A DNA stretch of 38,098 nt from JAWLDV01 sp046537975 (GCA_046537975.1 JBKHJR010000020.1:1-38098); one strand, 5' to 3'. Positions 25,301 through 32,954 are shown, counted from the stretch's first letter. A program made the numbers and translations. The notes: generated by a model not told the origin, from the letters alone.

Positions 25301-25916
25301 TAAATCGGTTTATTTTGAAAACGTCCTTCCCTGTCTGGACATTAAGGGAAGTATGATCAAGGGATCTTTTACCAGTGACTTTTCACTGATTAAAGAGAAC
25401 AACAATTATACAGACGGAGGGATCAACCTTCATTCCAAGGATGGCAAAATCTTAAGATGGGGGTTGCTGGCCAAAATATTCCAGGTTGTCAATATCACCG
25501 AGATGGGCAATCTCCTGGAAAGAGGTGGTTTCAACTACGACAAGCTCACCGGCCAAACCCATATCAGCAACAACAGACTGATTATAGACAAGGCTGAACT
25601 CAAGGGCCAGGGCCTTGATCTGCTGGCTCGGGGGGATATTGACCTCCAGAAGATGTCCATGGACATCACTGTTTTTCTGATACCCTTTAAAACCATAGAC
25701 GCCATCCTTGAGATGATACCACTGGTGGGCCGGCTCGTCCAGGGAAAGGGAGGCCATATCGTCACTATTCCCATAGGGGTAAAGGGAAGCGTAGAAAACC
25801 CCATAGTCACCGCCCTCCCTCCCAGAGCAGTAGGAAAGGGGGCGATAAACTTTATCAGGGACACCATCACCTTTCCCTGGGATATCATACCAGGCCAGGC
25901 GGAAGACGAAGAATAA
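22305..25916 (+). CDS. AsmA-like envelope protein (AsmA/YhdP/TamB superfamily)
   Basis: 1203 residues with one N-terminal membrane anchor (about residues 5-27) and a very long, beta-rich periplasmic part. The start 'VSRDSIRQTLIEQIEKAYNVELEADRLHW' is the AsmA N-terminal pattern. The C-terminal 200 residues, with 'LLAKIFQVVNITEMGNLLERGGFNYDKL' and 'AELKGQGLDLLARGDIDL', match the AsmA-like C-terminal domain seen in YhdP. Proteins of this superfamily form periplasm-spanning bridges thought to carry phospholipids to the outer membrane. This supports a two-membrane organism. No strong ribosome binding site is visible. The small membrane protein gene follows after 74 bp. Confidence 0.85.
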   Translation: MKKRHLLSALVTGLLLTILIGVPYLVSRDSIRQTLIEQIEKAYNVELEADRLHWDWLPLPHLSIYGAELKYNQALQSSLPQLQVYPDWIRIFIGRIQPRRLVMLRPDFSVKPALFKKRMTELPPLPVTDIRMEGASLQLFTPKTDNFPAVSLGMTHGEVALKHLKGRLYLTVQAMTSCSEEISVKGWYNVLTKNYSASASVEEFHLHKLIRSGTDLFTPLVSEVDMRCSVSGALGSDFEGEFRGNLPAFTLRRNDSRQTDIRFQKTDFDFEKSRESISFKARDINLAKPSLTLDGTVKRLAEKTKPVYRLDLRGRDIDLEGTRRSVLNILGDHKTAELVCDIVQGGKAAEVTYQLEGPASDFKDLKNMRISADVASAEILVPTIDLHLEETKGAILIEDGILSGRGLEARLGNSYGSNASLALGLTSDNDLFQLEVDFDNDISELSDILYNLIDNRQFRREVRKFQGRGRIRAHLSMGDSLKDFQTAVDVKDGSNAVINYERLDWPVIFKKGSIKTANRKVMVNNIAIDTGLHSLSDLSGSITLEKDPRMDIENLSARIDPADLLEYIQRYPKIAEALDPRLESVDGTVNINDSKLTGPFLSPEEWTYLFNLRLKDTEIATPYLEDSLNIEKARIKLEEDQVTIVDTDLIYQQSPFSTKAKLGHELFEKWQGNAVFSGTLNPQLAVWIKNNTELPRFLLPATPCRIDDLRIFRDPGRLKVEGAISRKNEKQETVRLDMSLGKKGPDIERLQGKFITPADEAAFGFEKDPEQEEISLNWQGKLQAETLKTLFADPPLATGTLQGDLQSVFSTGTGKMEAHGSLEIEELQERDYLPGPRVNNLTMKGRGPLINIEDLNISYRGEAAEVNGTINTKGSRPEIDLLLSSAFLSQENIAGFMEEIKPIQNKISDILPRKNGESDLDATIDFNSGTFLFSGPGDKDGREKPLTLTPLTGTFHLDNHFRGLILQDSGLCGLTLNATIPYQDGEFKLREISGTNPENKSVYFENVLPCLDIKGSMIKGSFTSDFSLIKENNNYTDGGINLHSKDGKILRWGLLAKIFQVVNITEMGNLLERGGFNYDKLTGQTHISNNRLIIDKAELKGQGLDLLARGDIDLQKMSMDITVFLIPFKTIDAILEMIPLVGRLVQGKGGHIVTIPIGVKGSVENPIVTALPPRAVGKGAINFIRDTITFPWDIIPGQAEDEE

Positions 25917-25990
25917 AAAACAAAGAGAAAACCGTGTACTTTAACTTTATAGAAGATCCGGCTGATTAATATAATTAAGGAATTAACACC

Positions 25991-26194
25991 ATGTTTTTAC
26001 AAATAATAGGACTTTTATTCGCTGTCTTCGGCGGGATTGTCAGTATAATTTTTTGGATTCCAGGAGTCATCAACAAACAGAGTTTAAGAGAAATTATGGG
26101 TGGTTACTACGGTCTTATCTACTTCATCTACTTCACTAACGGCCCCTTTCTATTATTTATCGGCCTGCTGTTTCTCTTTTATTTGGGCAAGTAG
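25991..26194 (+). CDS. Small two-helix membrane protein, unknown function
   Basis: 67 residues, not recognised. Two hydrophobic segments (about 3-26 and 43-65) flank a short polar loop (NKQSLREIMGGYYG). The ribosome binding site AAGGAA lies about 8 nt before the ATG, which supports translation. It follows the AsmA-like gene by 74 bp on the same strand and converges with coaBC. It could be part of the AsmA operon, but nothing beyond position suggests it. Confidence 0.65.
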   Translation: MFLQIIGLLFAVFGGIVSIIFWIPGVINKQSLREIMGGYYGLIYFIYFTNGPFLLFIGLLFLFYLGK

Positions 26195-26232
26195 TCCTGT
26201 TATTCGGACGCACCCCTATCAATGCTCAACAC

Positions 26233-27447
26233 TCATTGCTGACATCTACTCCTTATAGCGTCCCAGATGCGGTTGGCGGTTTCCTCCTTGGAGAGAAGAG
26301 GAAGTTCTGTAACCTGTTTCTCTCGGTCTATGATGATAACGCGGTTGTTTTCTGAAGCAAAGCCCGCATCATCGGCCAGGATATTATTAACTACTATCAG
26401 ATCCAGGCCCTTGCTGGTCAGCTTTCTTTTCCCTTCTTCGACAAGATTCCCGGACTCGGCGGCGAAGCCGGCGAGCACCGCCTGGATTCTTCCTTCCTTT
26501 TTCAAATCGCCAAGTTCAGCAAGTATATCCGGATTTGCTGTCAGTCCCAGGGAATCAGAGGCTCCTGATTTCTTTATCTTGACGGCGGAAAAATTCCGGG
26601 GCCGCAAATCGGAAACTGCTGCAGCCTTGATAACAAAATCAACTTCCCCGCAACGGGATATAACCTCGTCATGCATCTCGCCCGCCGTCCGCACTGATGT
26701 GAGCTTTACACCCGTCGGGCAGGACAGGGCAGTGGGACCGCTGACCAGATTCACCTCCGCCCCCCGCCTCCAGGCCATGCGGGCCAGGGCATAGCCCATT
26801 TTCCCGGAAGACCGGTTGCTTAGGAAGCGGACCGGGTCAAGGGGTTCTTCTGTGGGACCGGCTGTAATCAGGACCGATTTTCCAGCCAGGTCCTGACTGC
26901 TCACGCTTCTGGCTGCAATCTCCAGGATATCCTCCCATTCCGGGAGCCTGCCCGGTCCTTCCTCGCCGCAGGCCATAGTCCCCTCCCCGGGCTGGACAAC
27001 TTCATAACCCAGGTCCTTGAGGGTCTCCATATTGATCTGGGTAGCGGGATGGAGATACATGTCGCTGTTCATGGCAGGACAGACTACAACCCGGCTTCGG
27101 CTCGCCAGTACCACGGCGGAGAGCAGGTCATCAGCCAGACCGTGGGCCAGCCTGGCCATGGTATTGGCGGTTGCCGGTGCTATCAGAATCAGATCATGAT
27201 CCCGGGCCAGATTAATATGGGGGATCTCATGGGCCCTTTCCTCGACAAACATCTCTGAATAGACCCTGTTGCCGGAAAGGGCAGCCGGGGTATGAGAAGC
27301 GATGAAACGGCCGGCAGCCCTGGTCATCAGTACCGTGACTTCAGCTCCCTCCTTTTTAAAGAGACGGATCCAGTCACAAACCTTATAGGCGGCAATGCCG
27401 CCGGTCATGCAGAGCAGTATCTTTCTGCCATTAAACAGTGAAGGCAT
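26233..27447 (-). CDS. coaBC: Bifunctional phosphopantothenoylcysteine decarboxylase/phosphopantothenate-cysteine ligase
   Basis: 404 residues, two coenzyme A biosynthesis enzymes in one chain. The N-terminal flavoprotein CoaC shows GGIAAYK, the catalytic His77 in EIPHINLA, PAMNSDM (124-130) and the Cys160 of the substrate-clamp motif GTMACGEEGPGRL. The C-terminal CoaB ligase starts near 190 with AGPTEEPLDPVRFLSNRSSGKMG and ends in a Rossmann-like domain. It converts 4'-phosphopantothenate plus cysteine to 4'-phosphopantetheine. The length is as in the E. coli Dfp protein. It stands alone on the minus strand here. Confidence 0.97.
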   Translation of the reverse strand: MPSLFNGRKILLCMTGGIAAYKVCDWIRLFKKEGAEVTVLMTRAAGRFIASHTPAALSGNRVYSEMFVEERAHEIPHINLARDHDLILIAPATANTMARLAHGLADDLLSAVVLASRSRVVVCPAMNSDMYLHPATQINMETLKDLGYEVVQPGEGTMACGEEGPGRLPEWEDILEIAARSVSSQDLAGKSVLITAGPTEEPLDPVRFLSNRSSGKMGYALARMAWRRGAEVNLVSGPTALSCPTGVKLTSVRTAGEMHDEVISRCGEVDFVIKAAAVSDLRPRNFSAVKIKKSGASDSLGLTANPDILAELGDLKKEGRIQAVLAGFAAESGNLVEEGKRKLTSKGLDLIVVNNILADDAGFASENNRVIIIDREKQVTELPLLSKEETANRIWDAIRSRCQQ

Positions 27448-27649
27448 AATCAGGTTCCACTAAATAGTTATTTTCAGTTGCAGCCGTTTACCCCGGGTCA
27501 TTGAAATAACGACACCGGGTCAGATATTCATACTCTTATCAGGAGATTTAATAATCTTCAAGAACAACCCTTTTTACAGCTTTTCTTTATCTGCTTGGCA
27601 CCATTTACCGGATAACCTAACACATAGGATGAAGAGAAAGCCCACAATT

Positions 27650-27665
27650 AACAATAATCATTCTG
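27650..27665 (+). promoter_or_regulatory. Fur-box-like site upstream of the rubrerythrin gene
   Basis: AACAATAATCATTCTG agrees at 12 of 16 positions with the core AATGATAATCATTATC of the Fur consensus. It lies 71 bp before the rubrerythrin ATG, ahead of two genes with iron-related families. The match is partial and the region is AT-rich, so chance is possible. Confidence 0.4.
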
Positions 27666-27735
27666 TTTTTTAACCTTTTTCTTAACTTATCTAATTTAAA
27701 GTTGACGAAATCGACTGAATTGGCAAAAAGTAATT

Positions 27736-28308
27736 ATGGAACTGATCGCTAAGCTTTTGACAGAAGCTGTAGAAGGTGAAATTGCTGCGGAGAAACGTTA
27801 TCGGGCCTTTGCCAGTCAAGCGGATGATGCCGGCTATACCGGAATTGCCGTGCTTTTCCGGGGCCTGGCGCAGGCAGAGGCTGTTCATATTACCAACCAC
27901 CAACAGGCCCTGAAAAAGAACAACAGCACTCCACCTGATCCGGCAGTAAACGAGAAGATCTCCCGGGCAACGGTTGCAGAAAACATCGCCGCCGCCGTTG
28001 CCGCTGAAAATGAGGAAATCACCTCAATGTATCCCTCTTTCATTAAAGAGATCAGAAGCAGACACGGACGGGATTTTACCGCCAGAATCGCACTTCTGTC
28101 CCTGACCTGGGCCCTGGAAGCGGAAAAAAGCCACCTCCGTCTGCTGAAATGGGCTCAGAAAAAAGTGCGCCAGAATCAGGACATAGGGTTTTACAGTTTC
28201 TACCTCTGCTCGGTCTGCGGCAACCTTATCCATTCCGAGGAAATTCCTGATGAGATATGCCCGGTCTGCGGCCATGATGCCCACTTCTATAATAAAATCC
28301 CTTACTGA
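27736..28308 (+). CDS. Rubrerythrin-family protein
   Basis: 190 residues. A four-helix ferritin-like domain carries the diiron ligands in EKRYRAF (Glu19), EAVH (Glu48, His51), a Glu in the third helix (AENEEI), and EAEKSH near 130. A C-terminal rubredoxin-like domain has two Cys pairs, CSVCG and CPVCG. Rubrerythrins reduce hydrogen peroxide to water using rubredoxin-type electrons and are typical of anaerobes. The VIT1-type transporter starts 2 bp after its stop, so the two are surely co-transcribed, which points to combined iron storage or detoxification. No strong Shine-Dalgarno is visible. Confidence 0.92.
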   Translation: MELIAKLLTEAVEGEIAAEKRYRAFASQADDAGYTGIAVLFRGLAQAEAVHITNHQQALKKNNSTPPDPAVNEKISRATVAENIAAAVAAENEEITSMYPSFIKEIRSRHGRDFTARIALLSLTWALEAEKSHLRLLKWAQKKVRQNQDIGFYSFYLCSVCGNLIHSEEIPDEICPVCGHDAHFYNKIPY

Positions 28309-28310
28309 TC

Positions 28311-29027
28311 ATGTCTTCATTTCAGGAAAAATTCCATCTGGAAGGCGGTGAGCTGATACGCCAGGCTACCTTCGGTCTTAACGACGGGGTTGTCTCAATT
28401 TTTGCCCTGCTGGCCGGGGTTGCCGGAGCAGGTCAGGATTCGGAAACAATTCTCATAACCCTGCTCGCCGCCACTATTGCCGGAGCCCTGAGCATGGCTG
28501 CAGGAGAGTATGTCAGCAGTAAAAGTGAAAAAGATTTCTACCGTCATGAGATAGAGCGGGAACGGCTGGAAATAGAGCTCTGTCCTTGGGTAGAAAAAGA
28601 GGAATTGCGCCTGATCTACCGGAACAAAGGTTTTGAAGGTGAGCTGCTGGAAGAGATTGTAGACCGACTCAGTGAAGATAAAAACACCTGGACCAGAGAA
28701 ATGGTTATGGCTGAACTCGGGGTAGCCGGTGTAGAGGAAGGGGGTGAAATCAAGGCCTCCCTTGTTATCTTTTTCGCATTTATAGGCGGGGCCGCCTTCC
28801 CCACCCTGCCCTATCTGATCTGTACCCCAATGGATATCGGCCCCCGGCTCATCTTTTACCTTGCCACTGCGGTTACTGTATTTGGTCTTTTTTCAGCCGG
28901 TGCTCTGAAAAAGTTTGTAACCGGGGTCAACTGGCTCAAATCCGGACTGGAAATGCTGGCGGTGGGCTTCTTCGCCTTTTCAATTTCTTATATCATAGGT
29001 CTTTTCATACCGAGTGCCAGTATGTAA
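28311..29027 (+). CDS. VIT1/CCC1-family iron/manganese transporter
   Basis: 238 residues. The N-terminal motif 'LIRQATFGLNDGVVSIFALLAGVAGA' and 'LSMAAGEYVSSKSEKDFY' are hallmarks of the VIT1/CCC1 family. About five membrane helices are predicted: two N-terminal, then a cytoplasmic charged hairpin (about 75-140) that binds metal in plant VIT1, then three C-terminal. Family members move Fe2+ or Mn2+ out of the cytosol. In some bacteria the rubrerythrin-like and VIT1 domains form one protein (MbfA, membrane-bound ferritin, an iron exporter); here they are separate, adjacent genes. Confidence 0.92.
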   Translation: MSSFQEKFHLEGGELIRQATFGLNDGVVSIFALLAGVAGAGQDSETILITLLAATIAGALSMAAGEYVSSKSEKDFYRHEIERERLEIELCPWVEKEELRLIYRNKGFEGELLEEIVDRLSEDKNTWTREMVMAELGVAGVEEGGEIKASLVIFFAFIGGAAFPTLPYLICTPMDIGPRLIFYLATAVTVFGLFSAGALKKFVTGVNWLKSGLEMLAVGFFAFSISYIIGLFIPSASM

Positions 29028-29053
29028 AATATTCAAAATTCGGTATCCGCATG

Positions 29054-29072
29054 AAAGACCGGGCTTGTCTTT
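29054..29072 (+). terminator. Weak hairpin after the VIT1-type gene
   Basis: AAAGAC (29054-29059) pairs with GTCTTT (29067-29072) around a 7-nt loop, followed by an AT-rich run. It is a weak intrinsic terminator candidate. Confidence 0.3.
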
Positions 29073-29084
29073 GATTTATCGATA

Positions 29085-29101
29085 AGGCATATTTTTTGCA
29101 T
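29085..29101 (+). promoter_or_regulatory. Candidate sigma-54 promoter before the kinase gene
   Basis: GG (29086-29087) and GC (29098-29099) are exactly 10 nt apart. The -24 element is AGGCATA and the -12 element TTGCAT, a full match to TTGCW. The predicted start is near 29111, 215 bp before the kinase ATG. A partial activator-type site, TGCCA-GTA-TGTAA, lies at 29015-29027 within the end of the upstream gene, 90 bp from that start. This would allow sigma-54 autoregulation of the two-component genes. Confidence 0.4.
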
Positions 29102-29325
29102 TTATATTTTCACCAACTCTTTTTCAGATAGAATCAGATGATAATGAAACATCTCGTTCCCCTCAACAATACCTTGACCAGTTTACAGATTAATTCCTAA
29201 ATCAGAAACATTTCTGCTCGGTTTTGTAATATTTTCAATTTATTGGAAAAAATGCCAAAACTCATAATCAGGCTTCCATAGATAACCGGTTAAGCTTTAA
29301 GCTGAATATCTGAAACAAAAAATAC

Positions 29326-30933
29326 ATGAAACACAAACTTGGCAACTACATAATAGCCGCTTTTTTCCTTAATGTTTTCGCAATAATGAGTGTGGGCGGA
29401 GTTTGTATAATCATGGTCAGAGACATGGTAAGCAATATTTCCGAGCTCAAGACGGAAAGCAGCTATATTTCCAGGTTATATGAAATGAATAACACGATCC
29501 AGGATACCATATTTCTGGTGCACAATCCTGCTATAGAACTGGATAAGGAATTGCTGAACCACGCCCTCACCAAAGTTGAGGAAGCCATAAAAAAAACTGA
29601 GTCATACAGGGAAGAAGAAATCGCCAGCTACCAGGATAAAACCGGAACCCGGCTGAACTTCGAAAAAATCGGGAACAACCTTCAGGCCATCCAGAACACC
29701 CTCGAATATGCCCATGCCAACTTCACCACTGCCACCTCGGTAGTGGAAGAAAGGCTGAAGCAGCTGAAAGATTACGGCTATAATATACAAAACATAATAG
29801 GGACCATTAATTCCGTCCATTTTGAAAACATCAATAGCCTCGTCAATCAATCCTATACCAAGATGTACTATATTCTCTTCCTGTATTTGGTATCATCCCT
29901 GGTGGGAATAATGGCATCAGTTGTGGGCTATATTGTCCTGTCCCGTAACACAATTGCACCGATTATTGATCTGGCCAATGCAACAAAGAAAGTGGCATCA
30001 GGTGATCTCGGCGTACGCGTTAAGACCGGCTCTCATACTGAAATAGGGACTCTTTACAATACCTTCAACCTGATGATCGAAAAACTGGAAGAACATAAAA
30101 AGCAAAGGGAGAATTTCAGAAGGGAGCTGGAAAAAGAGGTTGAGGAAAGGACTGCAGAATTAAAGGCTTCGGAAGAATCGTTACGGCAGACTCAGGCTGA
30201 ACTGGTGCGCATGGAGAAAATAGCCACTCTCGGTCAGATTGCCAGCTCAGTAAACCATGAAATCAAGACTCCTTTAAATGTGCTTTATATGAACCTGCAG
30301 ATGCTCAATAAAAAAATCAATACCTGTGAAGTCGAAAATCACGAGCTCAAACAGGAAATGCTCGATATCACCAATCTGATCAACAATGAAATCGACAGGA
30401 TTAATGAAATAATCGAGGAATTTGTTAAGTACGCCCGCTTTCCAGCCCCGGATTTCCGGGAAAACAATATCAATGACATACTTGCCAAAATAGGTGATAT
30501 GATCAGCCAGAAGGCGGAAGATACTGGAGTTTCAGTCGATATCCAGACAGACGATGGACCTGACCAAATAATGGTGGACGACAAGAAGCTTACCCAGGCC
30601 ATTCTCAATCTCTGCACCAATGCCATTGACGCCATGCCCGACGGCGGCTCCCTTACTCTGAAAAGCAGGAAAAAGGGAGAATATATTGTTTTAACAGTGA
30701 CAGATACAGGTGAGGGCATCTCCCCTGAAAATGTCGAACATATCTTCGAGCCGTTTTTTACTCAAAAGGAAGGTGGTACGGGCTTCGGCCTGCCCATAGT
30801 CAAACGCATTATCGAAGATCACAAAGGACAGATCCATTGCCATAGCGAACCGGGAAAAGGTACAACTTTCGAGATCTTGCTTCCGGCATTATCCAAAGAA
30901 GAAAAACAGTATAAAAACAAACTGATAGAATAA
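29326..30933 (+). CDS. Membrane sensor histidine kinase
   Basis: 535 residues. Order: membrane helix (about 8-31), a helical periplasmic sensor region of about 150 residues, membrane helix (about 182-206), HAMP domain, a coiled coil, then the dimerisation domain with the phospho-accepting His311 in NHEIKTPLN. The HATPase domain has the N box CTNAIDAMP, the G1 box DTGEGIS, an F box (EPFFTQKEGGTGFGL) and the final GKGTTFEILLP. The kinase type is that paired with NtrC regulators. The sensor region has no recognisable PAS or Cache motif, so the signal is unknown. The response regulator starts 2 bp after its stop. No clear ribosome binding site precedes the ATG. Confidence 0.94.
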   Translation: MKHKLGNYIIAAFFLNVFAIMSVGGVCIIMVRDMVSNISELKTESSYISRLYEMNNTIQDTIFLVHNPAIELDKELLNHALTKVEEAIKKTESYREEEIASYQDKTGTRLNFEKIGNNLQAIQNTLEYAHANFTTATSVVEERLKQLKDYGYNIQNIIGTINSVHFENINSLVNQSYTKMYYILFLYLVSSLVGIMASVVGYIVLSRNTIAPIIDLANATKKVASGDLGVRVKTGSHTEIGTLYNTFNLMIEKLEEHKKQRENFRRELEKEVEERTAELKASEESLRQTQAELVRMEKIATLGQIASSVNHEIKTPLNVLYMNLQMLNKKINTCEVENHELKQEMLDITNLINNEIDRINEIIEEFVKYARFPAPDFRENNINDILAKIGDMISQKAEDTGVSVDIQTDDGPDQIMVDDKKLTQAILNLCTNAIDAMPDGGSLTLKSRKKGEYIVLTVTDTGEGISPENVEHIFEPFFTQKEGGTGFGLPIVKRIIEDHKGQIHCHSEPGKGTTFEILLPALSKEEKQYKNKLIE

Positions 30934-30935
30934 AT

Positions 30936-32279
30936 ATGACGACACCTAAAGTACTTGTTGTTGATGATGACAAGATGACCAGGGATACCCTTTCCATGGG
31001 TCTTTCAGACACCTATAATACCATATCGGCCCGTAACGGCAGTGAAGCCCTGTCGATTCTTACGGAAAATGATATAGACCTGGTGCTCTCCGATCTCGAC
31101 ATGCCCGGCATGAGCGGGATTGAACTTTTGAAGGAAATAAAAGGGATGGACAGCAAGCTGCCGGTTATTTTCATAACCGGCAAGGGAACTATTGAGACGG
31201 CAGTAGAGGCCATGAAACTGGGGGCATGCGACTATGTCACCAAACCGGTCAATTTTGACCGCCTTATTCTGCTTATCAACAAGAGCCTGGAAAACAAAAA
31301 ACTAAAAGAGGAAAACCTTCGCCTGAAGGAGAAAATCCGGGAATCCTACCCGGTTGGTAAATTTATCGGCAGCTCGGAAGCCATGAAAAAATGTGAAGAA
31401 CTTGCCCTTCAGGTGGCCGACACCACAGCCTCTGTTTTAATTGAAGGAGAATCAGGCACGGGCAAGGAGCTGCTCACCAATATAATCCACTACAACAGCA
31501 GCCGGGCCAATGGTCCCTTTATAAAAGTCAACTGTTCCGCCTTTGCCGAAGGAGTACTGGAGTCGGAACTGTTCGGCCATGAAAAAGGAGCGTTTACCGG
31601 TGCGGTTTCCGCCAAAAAAGGCAGGTTCGAACTTGCAGACGGCGGCACCCTGTTGCTGGATGAGATAGGAGAACTGCCCCATTCCATACAGGTAAAACTC
31701 CTGCGCTTTCTCCAGGAAAAATCCTTTGAAAGAGTAGGGGGGACCAAAACTCTCCAGGTTGATGTCCGGATTATTTCCTCTACCAATAAGGACCTGGCGG
31801 CAATGGTCAGCGAGGGGACATTCCGGGAAGATCTATACTATCGGCTTCGGGTGGTACAGATAGTAATGCCGCCGCTGAGGGACCGTAAGGAGGACCTGGA
31901 GGAACTGGTATACAGCTTCATTGCCAAATTCTCAGAGCTACACGGCAAGCCGATTAAGGGAATTTCCGGGGAAACAATGGACCTGATCAGGGCTTATAAC
32001 TGGCCGGGTAATGTCCGGGAGCTTATGAACTGTATTGAAAGCGCCGTGGTCATGAACAAGGGAGATATGATCACCGTGGAAGATATACCGGAATTCATGA
32101 GTTATAAAATTCCCGAAGTAGAAGTCAACACCGATGAAGGCCTGCTCCAGGAGGTTGAACGGAAAACAATCAGAGATACCCTGAAAAGCACCGGGGGAGA
32201 CAAGGTAAAGACCGCCAGAATACTGGGTATCGGACTGCGCACTCTGTACAGAAAAATAGAAAAATGGAACCTTGGCTGA
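30936..32279 (+). CDS. Sigma-54-dependent response regulator (NtrC family)
   Basis: 447 residues in three domains. The receiver has VVDDDKMTRDTL, the phospho-acceptor Asp53 in SDLDMPG and the Lys of TKPVNF. The AAA+ domain has Walker A GESGTGKE (171-178), the sigma-54-contacting GAFTGA loop (219-224), Walker B LLLDEIGE and the arginine-finger region. The C-terminal Fis-type helix-turn-helix reads GDKVKTARILGIGLRTLYRKIEKW (written here as one motif span, about 421-444). With GAFTGA intact it should activate sigma-54 promoters directly. Two such promoters with shared palindromes lie downstream at 32655 and 35049, and they are its most likely targets. Confidence 0.96.
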   Translation: MTTPKVLVVDDDKMTRDTLSMGLSDTYNTISARNGSEALSILTENDIDLVLSDLDMPGMSGIELLKEIKGMDSKLPVIFITGKGTIETAVEAMKLGACDYVTKPVNFDRLILLINKSLENKKLKEENLRLKEKIRESYPVGKFIGSSEAMKKCEELALQVADTTASVLIEGESGTGKELLTNIIHYNSSRANGPFIKVNCSAFAEGVLESELFGHEKGAFTGAVSAKKGRFELADGGTLLLDEIGELPHSIQVKLLRFLQEKSFERVGGTKTLQVDVRIISSTNKDLAAMVSEGTFREDLYYRLRVVQIVMPPLRDRKEDLEELVYSFIAKFSELHGKPIKGISGETMDLIRAYNWPGNVRELMNCIESAVVMNKGDMITVEDIPEFMSYKIPEVEVNTDEGLLQEVERKTIRDTLKSTGGDKVKTARILGIGLRTLYRKIEKWNLG

Positions 32280-32317
32280 TTGTTCGGGAGATTCAGGCTG
32301 GCTGGGCAAACAAATTT

Positions 32318-32352
32318 TGCCAAAATGGCATAAGCGGTTTGTCAATTTGGCA
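32318..32352 (+). promoter_or_regulatory. Distal pair of TGCCA-N3-TGGCA palindromes
   Basis: Site 1: TGCCAAAATGGCA (32318-32330), perfect arms. Site 2: TGTCAATTTGGCA (32340-32352), one mismatch. Their starts are 22 bp apart, two helical turns, as is typical of paired enhancer sites for NtrC-type activators. They start 39 bp after the regulator stop and 335-357 bp before the predicted start of the next sigma-54 promoter. Confidence 0.65.
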
Positions 32353-32486
32353 GGAGCGGAATTAATCAATAACAATTAACCTAAAGGAACTGGTCAGTAT
32401 CATCTGATAATTCAAAAGGTACATTTTTGCTTTTTACTGTAAAGCTGATATTCCAACCTCTCAAAAAACTGAAAATAATCCATCCC

Positions 32487-32528
32487 AAGGACCTGAATGT
32501 CGAAGCAACACATTCAGGTCCTTTTTTT
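32487..32528 (+). terminator. Rho-independent terminator after the two-component genes
   Basis: A perfect 13-bp stem, AGGACCTGAATGT (32488-32500) with ACATTCAGGTCCT (32510-32522), encloses a 9-nt loop. It is followed by seven T residues (32522-32528). It should end the kinase/regulator transcript. Confidence 0.92.
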
Positions 32529-32588
32529 ATATCAGCGGCCCCCGCAGATCGAGAACAGCGGTTTATTAACATAACGACAAACAGTACT

Positions 32589-32601
32589 TGCCATTTTGGC
32601 A
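32589..32601 (+). promoter_or_regulatory. Activator palindrome upstream of sigma-54 promoter 1
   Basis: TGCCATTTTGGCA, perfect arms around TTT. The centre is 73 bp before the -12 GC and about 86 bp before the predicted start. A degenerate second site (TAACA-TAA-CGACA) lies 22 bp upstream at 32567-32579. Confidence 0.7.
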
Positions 32602-32654
32602 AAATCAAAAGCATCTTATCTCATTACCCCTTGATTTTACAGTTATTTCAATAT

Positions 32655-32670
32655 TGGCATAAAAATAGCA
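32655..32670 (+). promoter_or_regulatory. Sigma-54 promoter 1 (microprotein/cytochrome operon)
   Basis: TGGCATAAAAATAGCA: GG at 32656-32657 and GC at 32668-32669, with the required 10-nt gap. The -24 element TGGCAT is close to TGGCAC. The predicted start is near 32681, 34 bp before the microprotein 1 ATG. Confidence 0.75.
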
Positions 32671-32714
32671 TGAGAATTATTAACCAATTAGCCAAAAAGA
32701 TCAGGGAGGAAATT

Positions 32715-32954
32715 ATGAAAAATGCACTGACAGCCAATACTGCCGTTAAAACCAAAATAGAAGCCAGCCGGCCCCGGACTTCCGAAGCAGGTCAGGCTAA
32801 AGCGGAAATCACACGTGGTATGGTTGTTTCTCTAAGTGCTATCAGCGGCCTTATCGGGGCCTGGACTGCAGCCTGTTTAATAGGAGGTCTGGTGGCAAGT
32901 GGAGGGCCGCTTTCTTTCCTGAATTCCTGGTCCAATGCTGTAATTGGAATCTAA
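32715..32954 (+). CDS. Single-pass microprotein 1 (novel family, GPL/W/AV tail)
   Basis: 79 residues, family not recognised. A polar N-terminus (about 1-34, rich in Lys, Thr and Ala) precedes one membrane helix (about 36-59). The tail reads ASGGPLSFLNSWSNAVIGI. By the positive-inside rule the N-terminus should be cytoplasmic and the tail periplasmic. GGGAGGA lies about 5 nt before the ATG, an excellent ribosome binding site that fixes this start over longer in-frame options. First gene after sigma-54 promoter 1. It resembles microprotein 3 most closely (AACxIGGLxASGGPL). Confidence 0.8.
   Translation: MKNALTANTAVKTKIEASRPRTSEAGQAKAEITRGMVVSLSAISGLIGAWTAACLIGGLVASGGPLSFLNSWSNAVIGI

Larger units (their letters stand above)
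32280..32714. other. 435-bp regulatory region between the regulator gene and microprotein 1
   Basis: The gap holds, in order, a pair of palindromic sites (32318-32352), an intrinsic terminator (32487-32528), a proximal palindrome (32589-32601) and a sigma-54 promoter (32655-32670). An open frame from 32427 continues into microprotein 1, but the terminator and promoter lie inside it, and the good ribosome binding site is at the internal ATG 32715. So I read the upstream part as noncoding. Confidence 0.7.

Noticed and set aside
27491..27522. CCGGGTCA direct repeat near the coaBC start
   Set aside because: Only two 8-bp copies 22 bp apart with no other support for an operator.
32418..32430. Sigma-54 promoter for a small RNA
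   Set aside because: The GG to GC gap is 9 nt instead of 10, and sigma-54 tolerates this poorly; kept only as a question in the distal-enhancer finding.
32427..32714. N-terminal extension of microprotein 1 to 175 residues
   Set aside because: The stretch contains an intrinsic terminator, an activator palindrome and a sigma-54 promoter, and the strong ribosome binding site is at the internal ATG 32715.
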